64,000 nt of DNA from Ehretia macrophylla. Its lineage: Eukaryota; Streptophyta; Magnoliopsida; Boraginales; Ehretiaceae. A model generated the notes under the pieces. It was given only the letters and a program-made list of their open reading frames with translations, did no database searches and was not told the DNA's origin. The stretch lies in NCBI GenBank assembly GCA_037974665.1, contig CM075782.1, forward strand, positions 40,724,851-40,788,850, in the 5' to 3' direction. Positions 12,095 to 23,704 of the stretch are shown piece after piece; the first letter of the stretch is position 1, and each line of letters opens with the position of its first letter. Made by a program: the position numbers and the translations under genes.

Positions 12095-12660
12095 GTCATA
12101 TTGAGGGAGCAAATCCCTTTTGTGTTGACGGTTCACAGTCCCAGCCCAGAGAGATGGCTAATTCAAAAGGCCCAATCGGAATAACGACAACACATCCTCT
12201 TCAACGACGCAACATCCTCGCAAGACTTGATATCAACGAGTTGTAGGACCCTCCAATGACCCGCGAGTAAGGTTGTCGTCCTTTTCGCGGCTCACGACGT
12301 ACGATCCAGGATGGAAAAATTGCACAAAAAGTAGAAAAGTGGCCCAAAAATGATTAAAAAAAATGTTCAATTTTAGGCTCCCAAAATAGGCACAGCCTAG
12401 CATGCTTGTTGTCCCCATCTTAGAGCTTTCGGAGAGCTTTCCAACGGTATGCTATGCGCCGCGTAACTCCTTACGGTTCAAAAGTTATGGGCACCGGAGC
12501 GACGGAGACCTGGTCACAAGCCCCACGCCGTCGGTTTGTGGGCCCTGCCTCTACGTGAAGCTAAGTTGTCTTGCCCAAGGTGCCATGGGATTCAGTAATA
12601 GAAATGTGACGAATAAAGCATCCAGGCAAGGCTAACCAGGGTAAAAGAAATTGAAAACGG

Positions 12661-12768
12661 GGGTGCAACACGAGGACTTCCCAAGGATCACCCATCCTAG
12701 TACTACTCTCACCCAAGCATGCTTAACTTCAGAGTTTTGATGGAATCTGGTGCATTAGTGATGTTCCA
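12661..12768 (-). pseudogene. 5S rRNA pseudogene copy 20 (5' deletion class)
   Basis: 108-bp copy with the 9-nt 5'-end deletion (GTGATGTTCCATCC) and a further 1-bp deletion (AAGGATC). Its 5' spacer has the CCGGTGAG and AGCAAAAAAAG variants typical of this deletion class. Confidence 0.86.
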
Positions 12769-13330
12769 TCCATGTTGAGGGCGCAAATCTCTTATTTGTT
12801 GAAGGTTCACAAACTCAGCCCAAAGAGATGTCCCATTCAAAAGTCCCAATGGGATTAACGATATCCCATCCGCTTCAACAACGCAGTATCCATGCAAGAC
12901 GTGTTATCGACATGTTGTACGACCCTCTAATGTCCGGTGAGTTAGGTTGTCCTCATTTTCACGGCTCACGACGTACGATCCGAGATGGAAAAATAGCAAA
13001 AAAAGCAGAAACGTGGCCCGAAACTGATAAAAACATTCGATTCTGGTCTCCCAAAATAGGCGCAGCCCAGCTGCCTTGTTGCCTCGGTCGTAGAACTCTT
13101 AGAGAGCTTTCCAACTGTATTATGTGCGCCACGTAACTCCTTACGGATCAAAAGTTATGGGCACAGGAGCAACAAAGAACTGGTGACAGGCCCCATGCCC
13201 TCAGTTTGCGAGCCCAGCCTCCACGTGATGTGAAGTCGTCTTACCCAAGATGCCGTGGGATTCGGTAATAGAAATGTGATGGATAAAGCATCTTGGCAAG
13301 GCTAACCGGGGTAAAAAAAATTGAAAATAT

Positions 13331-13448
13331 GGGTGCAACACAAGGACTTCCCAAGGGGTCACCCATCCTAGTACTACTCTTGCCCAAGCACGTTTAACTT
13401 CGGAGTTCTGATGGGATTTGGTAAATTAGTGCTGGTATGATCGCACCC
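13331..13448 (-). rRNA. 5S rRNA gene copy 21
   Basis: 118-bp copy with about 7 differences, including an A-box CpG-type change (CGTTTAAC) and GGTAAATTAG near the 5' end. Confidence 0.9.
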
Positions 13449-14009
13449 ATCATGTTGAGGGCGCAAATCACTTATGTGTTGACGGTTCACAGTCCTAACC
13501 TAGAGAGATGACCCATTCAAAAGTCCCAATGGACTTAACGACAACCCATCTACTTCAACAACACAGCAGCCTCACAAGACGTGATATCAACGCATTGTAG
13601 GGCCCTCTAATGTCCAGAGAGTAAGGTTGTCATCTTTTTCATGGCTCACGACGTACGATCTGGGATGGAAAAACATCACAAAAAGTAGAAAAGTGGCCTG
13701 AAACTGAAAAAAATGTTCAATTTTGGGCTCCCAATACAGGCACAGCTGAGCAGCCTTGCTGCCCGCGTCGTAGAGCTCTCGGAGAGCTTTCCAACGGTAT
13801 GTTGTGCACCGCGTAACTCCTTATGGATCAAAAGTTATGGGCACAGGAGCGAAGGAGACCTGGTCACATGCCCCACGCCCTCGGTTTGTGGGCCCAGCCT
13901 CTACGTGAAGCAAAGTTGTCTTGCCTAAGGAGCTGTGGGATTTGGTATTAGAAATGTGAGGGATAAAGCATCTTGGCAAGGCTAACCGGGGCAAAAAAAT
14001 TGAAAAGTG

Positions 14010-14127
14010 GGGTGCAAAACGAGGACTTTCCAAGGGGTCACCCATCGTAGTACTACTCTCGCCCAAGCACGCTTAACTTCGAAGTTCTGATGGGATGCGG
14101 TGTATTAGTGCTGGTATGATCGCACCC
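14010..14127 (-). rRNA. 5S rRNA gene copy 22
   Basis: 118-bp copy with about 6 differences. It repeats the variants of the copy at 6576 (GCAAAACG, ACTTTCC, ATCGTA), and its neighbour at 14690 repeats that at 7255. Confidence 0.91.
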
Positions 14128-14689
14128 GTCATGTTGAGGGCGCAAATCCCTTTTGTGTTGACGGTTCACGGTCCCAGCCCAGAGAGATGGCCCATTCAAA
14201 AGTCCCAATGGGCTTAACGACAACCCATCCGCTTCAACAACTCAGCATCCTTGCAAGACGTGATATCGACGCATTTTAGGGCCTTCTAATGTCCCGCGAG
14301 TTAGGTTGTCGTCCTTTTCGCGGTTCACGACGTACGATACAGGACGGAAAAATAACACAAAAAGTAGAAAAGTGGCCTAAAACTGGTAAATTTTTTCAAT
14401 TTTGAGCTCCCAAAATAGGCACAGCTGAGCAGGCTTGATGCCCCCGTCGCAGAGCTCTCAGAGAGCTTTCCATCGATATGCAGTGCGTCGCGAAACTCCT
14501 TATGGATCAAAAGTTATGGGCACCGGAGCGATAGAGACTTGGTCACAAGCCCCACACCCTCGGTTTGCGGGCCCTACCTCTACATGAAGCGAAGTTGTCT
14601 TGCCCAAGGTGCCGTGGGATTCAGTAATAGAAATGTGACGAATAAAACATCCAAGCAAGGTTAACTAGGGTAAAAAAAATTGAAAACGG

Positions 14690-14799
14690 GGGTGCAACAC
14701 GAGAATTTTCCCAAGGGGTCACCCATCCTAGTACTACTCTCGCCAAAGCACGCTTAACTTCGGAGTTGTGATGGGATTTGGTGCATTAGTGTTGTTCCT
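14690..14799 (-). pseudogene. 5S rRNA pseudogene copy 23 (5' deletion class)
   Basis: 110-bp copy with the 9-nt 5'-end deletion and the same 1-bp insertion and CGCCAAAGC change as the copy at 7255. Confidence 0.87.
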
Positions 14800-15362
14800 A
14801 TCATGTTGAGGGCGCAAATCCCTTATTTGTGGACGGTTCACAATCCCAACCCAAAGAGATGGCCCATTCAAAAGTCCCAATGGGCTTAACGATAACTCAT
14901 CCGCTTCAACAACATAGCATCCATGCAAGACGTGATATCAACGTGTCGTATAGCCCTCTAATGTCCGGTGAGTTAGGGTGTCCTCATTTTCGCGGCTCAC
15001 GACGTACGATTAGAGATGGAAAAACAGCAAAAAAAGTAGAAACGTGGCCTGAAACTGATAAAAACATTCGATTCTGGTCTATCAAAATAGGCGCAGCCTA
15101 GCTGCCTTGCTGCCCCAGTCGTAGAGCTCTCAGAGAGCTTTCCAACTGTATTCTGTGCGCCGTGTAACTCCTTACGGATCAAAAGTTATGGACACGGGAG
15201 CGACAGAGAACTGGTGACATGCCCCACGCCCTCAGTTTGCGAGCCCAGCCTCCACATGATGTGAAGTTGTCTTACCCAAGGTGTCGTGGGATTCGGTAAT
15301 AGCAATGTGATGGATGAAGCATGTTGGCAAGGCTAACCGGGGCAAAAAAAAATTGAAAAAGG

Positions 15363-15480
15363 AGGTGCAACACGAGGACTTCCCAGGTAGTCACCCATCC
15401 TAGTACTACTATTGCCCAAGCACGCTTAACTTCGGAGTTCTGATGGGATTCGGCGCATTACTACTGGTATGATTGCTCCC
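15363..15480 (-). rRNA. 5S rRNA gene copy 24
   Basis: 118-bp copy with about 11 differences, including an altered RNA 5' end (TTGCTCCC). A-box intact. The CCAGGTAGTC change resembles the copy at 20781. Confidence 0.87.
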
Positions 15481-16040
15481 ATCATGTTGTGAGTGCAAAT
15501 CTCTTACGTGTTGACGGTTCACCATCCTAGCCCAGAGAGATGGCCTATTCAAATGGCCCAATGGGCTTAATGACAACCCATCCGCTTCAACAACATAGCA
15601 TTCTCGCAAGACGTGATATCGACGTATTGTATGGCCCTTTAATGTCCCGCGAGTTAGGTTGCCATCCTTTTCGCGGCTCACGACACACGATCTGAGATTG
15701 AAAAATAGCACAAAAAGTAGAAAAATGGCCCGAAACTAATAAAAACTTTTGATTTTGGGATCCCAAAATAGGCGCAGTCAAGCAGGCTTGCTGCCCCCGT
15801 CGTAGAGCTCTCGGAGAGCTTTCCAACGGTATGCTATGTGCCGCGTAACTCCTTACGGATCAAAAGTTATGGGCACCGGAGTGAGGGAGACTTGGTCACA
15901 AGCCCCACGCCACCGGTTTGCGGGCCCAGCCTCTACGTGAAGCGAAGTTGTCTTGCCCAAAGTGCCGTCGGATTCGGTAATAGAAATGTGATGGATAAAG
16001 CATCTTGGAAGGCTAACCGGGGCAAAAAAATTGAAAAACG

Positions 16041-16158
16041 GGGTGCAACATGAGGACTTCCCAGGGGGTCACCCATCCTAGCACTACTCTCACCCAAGCA
16101 CGCTTAACTTCAGAGTTCTGATGAGATCCGGTGCATTAGTGCTGGCATGATTATACCC
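16041..16158 (-). rRNA. 5S rRNA gene copy 25
   Basis: 118-bp copy with about 8 differences, mostly transitions at CpG or GC sites, and an altered RNA 5' end (TTATACCC). Its 5' spacer carries the GCAAAAGGTG marker, 11 units after that of the copy at 8577. Confidence 0.89.
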
Positions 16159-16720
16159 GTCATGTTGAGGGCGTAAATCCCTTATGTGTTGACGGTTCAC
16201 AGTCCCAGCCCAGAGCGATAGCCCATTAAAAAGTCCCAATGGCCTTAACGATAACCCATCCACTTCAACAACACAGCATCCTCGCAAAAGGTGATATCAA
16301 CGCCTTGTAAGGCCCTCCAATGTCCTGCAAGTTAGGCTGTAGCCCTTTTCCCGGCTCACGACGTACTGTCTGGGATGGACGAATAGCACAAAAAGCAGAA
16401 TAGTAGCCTAAATCTAATGAAAATGTTCAATTTTGGGTTACCAAAATAGGCGTAACCCAGCAAAATTTTTGGCCCCCTTCGTAGGGCTCTCAGAGAGCAT
16501 TCCAATGGTATGATGTGTGTCGTATAACGTCTTACGGATCAAAAGTTATGGGCACTGGAGCGACGGAGACTTGGTCTCAAGCCCATGCCCTCGGTTTGCG
16601 TGCCCAACCTCTACGTGAAGTGAAGTTGTCTTGCCCAAGGCGCCGTTGGATTTGGTTATAGAAATATGATGGATAAAGCATCTTAGCAAGGCCAACCGGG
16701 GCAAAAAAATTTGAAAATAT

Positions 16721-16838
16721 GGGTGCAACACGAGGACTTCCCAAGGGGTCAAACATCCTAGTACTACTTTTGCCCAAGCACGCTTAACTTCGGAGTTCTG
16801 ATGGGATCCGATGCATTAGAGTTGGTATGATCGCACCT
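16721..16838 (-). rRNA. 5S rRNA gene copy 26
   Basis: 118-bp copy with about 8 differences. A-box intact; box C region changed (TCAAACATCC); final base of helix I changed (CACCT). Confidence 0.89.
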
Positions 16839-17398
16839 GTCATGTTGAGTACGCAAATCCCTTATGTGTTTATGGTTCACAGTCCCAACCTAGAGAGATG
16901 GCCCTTTCAAAAGTCCCAATGGACTTAACGACTACCCATCTGCTTCAACAACGCAACATCCTCGCAAGACGCAATATCAACGCATTGTAGGGCCCTCTAA
17001 TGTCCGGCGAGTAAGGTTGTCGTCTTTTTCGCGGCTCACGACGTACGGTCCTGGAAGAAAAAACATCACAAAAAATAGAAAAGTAGTTCGAAACTAAAAA
17101 AAGTTCAATTTTGGGCTCCCAAAACAGGCACAACCGGGTAGCCTTGTTACCCCCGTCGTAGAGCTCTCGGAGAGCTTTCCAACGGCATGCTGTCCGCCGC
17201 TTAACTCCTTATATATCAAAAGTTATAGGCACCGGAGTGACAGAGACCTGGTCACAAGCCCCACGCCCTCGGTTTGCAGGCCCAACCTCTACATGAAGCT
17301 AAATTGTCTTGCCCAAGGTGTCGGGGGATTCGGTAATAGAAATACGAAGGATAAAGCATCTAGGCAACGCAAACCGAGGTAAAAGAAATTAAAAAGGG

Positions 17399-17516
17399 GG
17401 GTGCAACCCGAGGACTTCCCAAGGGCACGCCCATCCTAGTACTACTCTCGCCCAAGCATGCTTAACTTCAGAGCTCTAATGGGATCCAGTGCATTAGTGA
17501 TGGTATGATCGCACCC
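17399..17516 (-). rRNA. 5S rRNA gene copy 27
   Basis: 118-bp copy with about 10 differences, including AGGGCACGCCC in the box C region and an A-box TGCTTAAC. Confidence 0.88.
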
Positions 17517-18077
17517 GTCATGTTTAGGGCGCAAATCCCTTATGTGTTGACGATTCACAGTCGCCGCCCAGAGAGATGGCCCATTCAAAAGTCCTAATGG
17601 CCTTAACGACAACCCATCCACTTCAACAAGGCAGCATCCTCGCAAAAGGTGATATCAACGCGTTGTAGGGCCCTCAAATGTCCCGCGAGTTAGGTTGTCG
17701 TCCTCTTTGTGGCTCACGACGTACGATCCGGGACAAAAAAATAGCACAAAAGGCAAAAAAGTGGCCCGAATCTAATGTAAACGTTCAATTTTGGGCTCCT
17801 AAAATAGGCACAGTAAAGCAGGCTTACTTCCCCTGTCGTAGACCTCTTGGAGAGCTTCCCAATGGTATGTTGTGCGCTGCGTAACTCCTTATGGATCAAA
17901 ATTTACAGACACCGGAGCGACGGTGAACTGGTCACAAGCCCCACGCCCCCGGTTTGCGGGCCCAGCCTCCACGTGAAGTGAAGTTGTCTTGCCCAAGGTG
18001 CCGTGGGATTTGGTAATAGAAATGTGATGGATAAAGCATCTTGGCAAGGCTAACCAAGGGAAAAAAATTGAAAAAGG

Positions 18078-18195
18078 GGCTGCAACACGATGACTTCCAA
18101 GAGGGTCACCCATCTTAGTACTACTCTCGCCCAAGCGCGCTTAACTTCGGAGTTCTAATGGGATCCGGTCCATTAGTGTTGTTATGATCGTACCT
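18078..18195 (-). rRNA. 5S rRNA gene copy 28 (degenerate)
   Basis: 118-bp copy with about 12 differences. AAGCGCGCTTAAC and GTGTTGTTATG recur in the copy at 29808. Confidence 0.87.
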
Positions 18196-18750
18196 ATCAT
18201 GTTAAGGGCGCAAATCCTTTATGTGTTGACGGTTCACAATCCCAGCCCAGAGAGATGGCCCATTAAAAAGTCCCAATGGGCTTAACGATGACCCATCTGC
18301 TTCAACAACTCAGCATCCCCGCAAGACGTGATATCAACGCGTTGTAGGGACCTCTAATGTCCCGCGAGTAAGGTTTTCGTCCTTTTTGCTGCTCACAACG
18401 TACGATCCGGGACTGAAAAACTGCACAAAAAGTAGAAAAGTGGCCCAAACCTGATGACTTTTGATTTGGGGCTCCCAAAACAGGCACAGTAAAGCAGGCT
18501 TGTTTTCCCTGTCGTAGAGCTCTAGGAGAGCTTTCCAATGGTATGATGTGCACCATATAACTCCTTACGGATCAAAAGTTATGGGCACCGGAGCGACGGA
18601 TACCTGGTCACAAGCCAGTCCGCGGTTTGCAGGCCTGCCTCTACGTGAAGCGAAGTTGTCTTGGCCAAGGTGCCGTGGGATTCGGTAATAGAAAAGTGAC
18701 GGATAAAGCATCTAGGCAAAGAAAACCAGGGTAAAAAAAATTGAAAAGGG

Positions 18751-18868
18751 GTGTGTAACACGAGGACTTCCCAAGGGCTCGCGTATCCTAGTACTACTAT
18801 CGCCCAAGCACACTTAACTTTGGAGTTCTAATGGGATCCAGTGCATTAGTGATGGTATGATCGCACCC
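18751..18868 (-). rRNA. 5S rRNA gene copy 29 (degenerate)
   Basis: 118-bp copy with about 12 differences. The RNA 3' end reads GTGTGTAAC, and GCTCGCGTATCC disrupts box C. Closely related to the copy at 29127. Confidence 0.87.
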
Positions 18869-19430
18869 GTCATGTTGAGGGCACAAATCTCTTATGTGTT
18901 GACGGTTCACAGTCCCAGCCTAGAGAGATGGCCCATTCAAAAGTACTAATGGGCTTAACGACAACCCATCCGCTTCAACAACGTAGCATCCTCGCAAGAC
19001 GTGATATCAACATATTTTAAGGCCTTCTAATGTCCCGCGAGTTAGGTTGTCCTCATTTTCATGGCTCACGACGTATGATCTGGGACAGAAAAATAGCACA
19101 AAAAGTAGAAAAGTGGCCCAAAATTGATGAAAATGTTCGATTTTGGGCTCCCAAAATAGGCACAGTAAAGCAGGCTTACTTCCCCTGTCGTAGAGCTCTT
19201 GGAGAGCTTCCCAATGGTATGTTGTGCGCTGCGTAACTCCTTATGGATCAAAATTTATGGGCACCGAAGCGACGGAGACCTGGTCACAAGCCCCATGCCC
19301 CCGGTTTGGGGGCTCAGCCTCTACGTGAAGCGAAGTTATCTTGCCCAAGGTGCCGTGGGATTTGGTAATAGAAATGTGATGGATAAAGCATCTTGGCAAG
19401 AGTAACTGGGGCAAAAGAAATTGAAAAGAG

Positions 19431-19548
19431 GGGTGCAACACGAGGACTTCCCTTGGGGTCGCCCATCCTAGCACTACTCTCGCCCAAGCACGCTTAATTT
19501 CGGAGTTCTGATGGGATCCGGTTCATTAGTGTTGTTATGAGCGCACCC
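19431..19548 (-). rRNA. 5S rRNA gene copy 30
   Basis: 118-bp copy with about 9 differences, including TATGAGCGCACCC at the RNA 5' end. Its A-box GCTTAAT has one change. Confidence 0.88.
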
Positions 19549-20110
19549 GTCATGTTGAGGGTGCAAATCCCTTATGTGTTGACGGTTCACAGTTCCAGCC
19601 CAGAGAGATGGCTCATTCAAAATTCGCAATAGGCTTAACGACAACCCATCTGCTTCGACAACATAGCATCCTTGCAAGACGTGATATCATCGTATTGTAA
19701 GGCCCTCTAATGTCCCGAAAGTTAGGTTGTCGTCCTTTTCGCAGCTCACGACGTACGATTCGGGATGGAAAAAAAGCACAAAAAGTAGAAAAATAGCCCA
19801 AAATTGATAAAAACTTTTAATTTTGAGCTCCCAAAACAGTCATAGCCGAGCAGGCTTGATGCCCCCGTCGTAGAGCTCTCGGAGTGCTTTCCATCGGTAT
19901 GTTGTGCGTCGCGAAACGCCTTATGGATCAAAAGTTATGGGCACCGGAGCGACGAATACTTGGTTACAAGCCCCACACCATCGGTCTACGGGCCCAGCCA
20001 CTATGTGAAACGAAGTTGTCTAGCCCAAGGTGCCGTTGGATTCGGTAATAGAAATGTGACGGATAAAGTATCATGGAAGGCTAATCGGGACAAAAAAGAA
20101 TTGAAAAGGG

Positions 20111-20219
20111 AGGTACAACACGAGGACTTCCCAGGGGGTCACCAATCCTAGTACTACTCTCGCCCAAGCACTCTTAACTTCGGAATTCTGATGGGATCCG
20201 GTGCATTAGTGTTGTTCTC
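20111..20219 (-). pseudogene. 5S rRNA pseudogene copy 31 (5' deletion class)
   Basis: 109-bp copy with the 9-nt 5'-end deletion (GTGTTGTTCTCGTC) and an A-box change (CTCTTAAC). Its 5' spacer shares the CCGGTGAG marker with the copies at 12661 and 14690. Confidence 0.87.
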
Positions 20220-20780
20220 GTCATGTTGAGGGCCAAATCCCTTATTTGTGGATGGTTCACAAACCCAGCCCAAAGAGACAGCACATTCAAAAGTCCCAAT
20301 GGGCTTAACGATAACCCATCCGCTTTAACAACGTAGCATCCACACAAGACGTGATATCGACGTGTTGTACGGCCCTCTAATGTCCGGTGAGTTAGGTTGC
20401 CTTCCTTTTTGCGGCTCACGACGTACGATCCGAGATGGAAAAATAGCAAAAAAAGTAGAAACGTAGCCCAAAACTGATGAAAACGTTCAATTATGGTCTC
20501 CCAAAATAGGCGAAGCCCAGCTAGCTTGTTGCCTCCGTCGAAGAGCTCCCAGAGAGCTTTCCAATGGTATTCTATGCGCTGCATAACTCCTTACGGATCA
20601 AAAGTTATGTGCACCAGAGCGACGGAGACTTGGTCACTGGCCCCACGCCCTAGGTTTGCGGGCCCAGCCTCCACGTGATGCGAAGTTGTCTTACCCAAGG
20701 TACCGTGAAATTCGGTAATAGAAATGTGATGGATAAAGCATCTTGGCAAGGCTAACTAGGGCAAAAAAAATTGAAAAAGG

Positions 20781-20898
20781 GGGTGCAACACAAGGACTTC
20801 CCAGGTGGTCACCCATCCTCGTACTACTGTCACCCAAGCACGCTTAACTTCAGAGTTCTGATGGGATCCAGTGCATTAGTGCTGGTATGATCACTCCC
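20781..20898 (-). rRNA. 5S rRNA gene copy 32
   Basis: 118-bp copy with about 9 differences. A-box intact; RNA 5' end altered (TCACTCCC). Confidence 0.89.
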
Positions 20899-21457
20899 AT
20901 CATGTTGAGAGCGCAAATCCCTTATGTGTTGACGGTTCACTGTCCCAGCCTAGAGAGATGGCCCATTTAAAAGTCCCAATGGGCTTAACGACAACCCATC
21001 TGCTTCAACGACACAGCATCCTCGCAAGACGTGATATCAATGCGTTCTAAGGCTCTCTAATGTCCCGCGACTTAGGTTGCTGTCCTTTTTACGGCTCACA
21101 ACGTACGATCCGGGATGGAAAAACATCACAAAATGCAGAAAAGTGGCTCACTGAAGAAACGTATGATTTCGGGCTCCCAGAATAGGCACAGCCCAGTAGG
21201 CTTGCTACCACCGTCATAGAGCTCTCGGAGAGCTTTCCAACGGTCTGTTGTGCGCCGCGTAACTCTTTATGGATCAAAAGTTATGGGCACCGGAGCGAGG
21301 GAGACTTGGTCACAAGCCTCACGCCCTCGGTTTGCGGGTCCAACCTCTACGTGAAGCGAAGTTGTCTTGCCCAAGGCACTGTTGGATTCGGTAATAGAAA
21401 TGTGATGGATAAGGCATCTTGGCAAGGCTAACCGGGGCAAAAAAATTTGTAAAGGGG

Positions 21458-21575
21458 AGGGACAACACGAGGACTTCCCAAAGGGTCACCCATCCTAGCA
21501 TTACTCTAACCCAAGCACGCTTAAATTCGGAGTTCTGATGGGATCCGGTGTATTAGTGCTGGCATGATTGCACCC
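21458..21575 (-). rRNA. 5S rRNA gene copy 33
   Basis: 118-bp copy with about 11 differences, including a disrupted RNA 3' end (AGGGACAAC) and TTAAATT by the A-box. Confidence 0.87.
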
Positions 21576-22135
21576 GTCATGTTAATGGCGCAAATCCCAT
21601 ATGTGTTGACAGTTCACAGTCCCAACCTAGAGAGATGGCCCATTCAAAGGTCCCAATGGGCTTAACGACAACCCATCTGTTTCAACAATGCAGCATCCTC
21701 GTTAGACATGATATTGACGTGTTGTAGGGTTCTCTAATGTCCCGCGAGTGAGGTTGTCATCCTTTTCATGGCTCACGACGTACGATCTGGGACGAAAAAA
21801 CACAAAAAAGTAGAAAAGTGGCTCAAAACCGATAAAAAATGTTTGATTTTGGGCTCCCAAAACAGGCACAGTCGACCAGCCTTGCTGCCCCCATCGTAGA
21901 ACTCTCGGAGAGCTTTCCAACGGTATGCTGTGCACCACGTAACTCCTTATGGATCAAAAGTTATGGGCATCAGAGCCATAGAGACCTGGTCAAAAGCCCT
22001 ATGCCCTCGGTTTGGGGGCCCAGCCTCTACGTGAATGAAGTTGTCTTGCCTAAGGTGCCGTGGGATTTGGTAATAGAAATGTGATGGATAAAGCATCTTC
22101 GCATGGCTAACCAGGGCAAAAAAAATTGAAAAGTG

Positions 22136-22253
22136 GGGTGCAACACGAGGACTTCCCCGGGGGTCACCCATCCTAGTACTACTCCCGCCCAAGCAAGCTT
22201 AACATCAGAGTTCTGATGTGATCCAATACATTAGTGCTGTTATGATCGCACCA
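22136..22253 (-). rRNA. 5S rRNA gene copy 34 (degenerate)
   Basis: 118-bp copy with about 11 differences, including A-box AGCTTAACAT and ATGTGATCCAATAC upstream of it. Confidence 0.87.
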
Positions 22254-22815
22254 GTCATGTTGAGGGCACAAATCCCTTATGTGTTGATGATTCATAGTCC
22301 CAGCCCAGAGAGATGGCCTATTCAAAAGTCCAAATGGGCTTTACGACAACCCATCTACTTCAACAACGCAGCATCCTCGCAAGATGTGATATCGACGCGT
22401 TGTAGGGCCCTCTAATGTCCAGCGAGTTAGGTTGTCCTCCTTTTTGCGGCCTATGACGTACGATTCAGGATGGAAAAATAGCACAAAAAGTATAAAAGTG
22501 GCCTCAAACTGATGAAAACGTTTAATTTTGGGATCCCAAAATAGGTGCAACCCAACAGGCTAGTTGCCCTCATCGTAGAGCTCTAGGAGAGCTTTCCAAC
22601 GGTATACTGTGCGCCACATAACTCCTTACGAATCAAAAGTTATGGGCACCGAAACGACGGAGACATGGTCACAAGCCCCACGCCCTAGGTTTGTGGGCCC
22701 AGCCTCTACGTGATGCAAAGTTGCCTTGCCCAAGGCATCGTGGGATTCGGTAATAGAAATGTGATGGATAAAGCATCTTGGCAAGGCTAACCGGGGCAAA
22801 AAAAATTGAAAAGGG

Positions 22816-22933
22816 GGGTGCAACACGAGGACTTCACAGGGGGTCGCCCATCCTAGTACTACTCTTGCCCAAGCACGCTTAACTTTGGAAATCTGATGGG
22901 ATCCAGTGCATTAGTGCTGGTATGATCGCACCC
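22816..22933 (-). rRNA. 5S rRNA gene copy 35
   Basis: 118-bp copy with about 7 differences, the same variant set as the copy at 7897. A-box and both helix I strands are intact. Confidence 0.91.
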
Positions 22934-23495
22934 ATCATGTTGAGGGCGCAAATCCCTTATGTGTTGACGGTTCACAGTCCCAGCCCAGAGAGATGGCCCA
23001 TTCAAAAGTCCCAATGGGCTTAACGACAACCCATCCGCTTCAACAACGCAGCATCCTCGCAAGACGTGATATCGACGCATTGTAGGGCCCTCTAATGTCG
23101 TGCGAGTTAGGTTGTCCTCAATTTTGCGACCCACGACGTACGATCCGGGACAGAAAAATTGCACCAAATGCCGAAAAGTAGCCCAAAACTGATGAAAACT
23201 TTTGATTTTGGGCTCCCAAAATAGGCATAGTAAAGCAGGCTTGCTTCCCCTGTCGTAGAGCACTCGGAGAGCTTCCCAACAGTATGCTTTGCGCCACGTA
23301 ACTCTTTATGGATCAATAGTTATGGGCACCGGAGCGACGGAGACCAAGTCACAAGCCCCACGCCCTCGGTTTGCAAGCCCAGCCTCTACGTGAAGCGAAG
23401 TTGTCTTGTCTAAGGTGCCGTGGGATTCAGTAATAGAAATGTGATGGATAAAGCATCTTGGCAAGGCTAACCAGGGCAAAAAAAATTGAAAAAGG

Positions 23496-23613
23496 GGATG
23501 CAACACGAGGACTTCCCACGGGGTCACCCATCCTACTACTACTCTCGCCCAAGCACTCTTAAATTCAGAGTTCTGATGGGATCTGGTGCATTAGTGCTGT
23601 TATGATCATACCC
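23496..23613 (-). rRNA. 5S rRNA gene copy 36 (degenerate)
   Basis: 118-bp copy with about 10 differences, A-box CTCTTAAA. Its 5' spacer is split by the solo LTR that starts 92 bp upstream of the gene's 5' end. Confidence 0.88.
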
Positions 23614-23699
23614 ATTATGTTGAGGATGCAAATCCCTTATGTGTTGACGGTTCACAGTCCCAACCGAGAGAGATGGCCCATTCAAAAGGCCCAAAGGGC

Positions 23700-23704
23700 T
23701 TAAC
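23700..23704. repeat. Target-site duplication TTAAC (left)
   Basis: TTAAC directly before the LTR end is repeated at 27292-27296. Uninterrupted units read GGCTTAACGACAACCC here, so one copy is the original site. Confidence 0.9.

Larger units (their letters stand above)
1..23704 (-). repeat. 5S rDNA tandem array, block 1
   Basis: Head-to-tail array of 36 5S rRNA gene copies (plus one 28-nt relic), all transcribed from the minus strand. The local consensus gene is 118 bp. The usual unit is 678-681 bp, but the first four units are 523-532 bp because their spacer lacks about 150 bp. Each spacer holds no gene. Reading from the 5' side of a gene, it contains a TATA-like box near -28 and a GC stretch near -13, an inverted repeat (GCCCATT / AATGGGC), a CGTACG-containing tract, an A/T-rich tract, the palindrome AGCTCTCGGAGAGCT, a GC-rich tract, and finally a run of A (T on the transcribed sense) beside the next gene. 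Copies differ from one another by many substitutions. The block ends at the TTAAC target site of a solo LTR. Confidence 0.95.
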
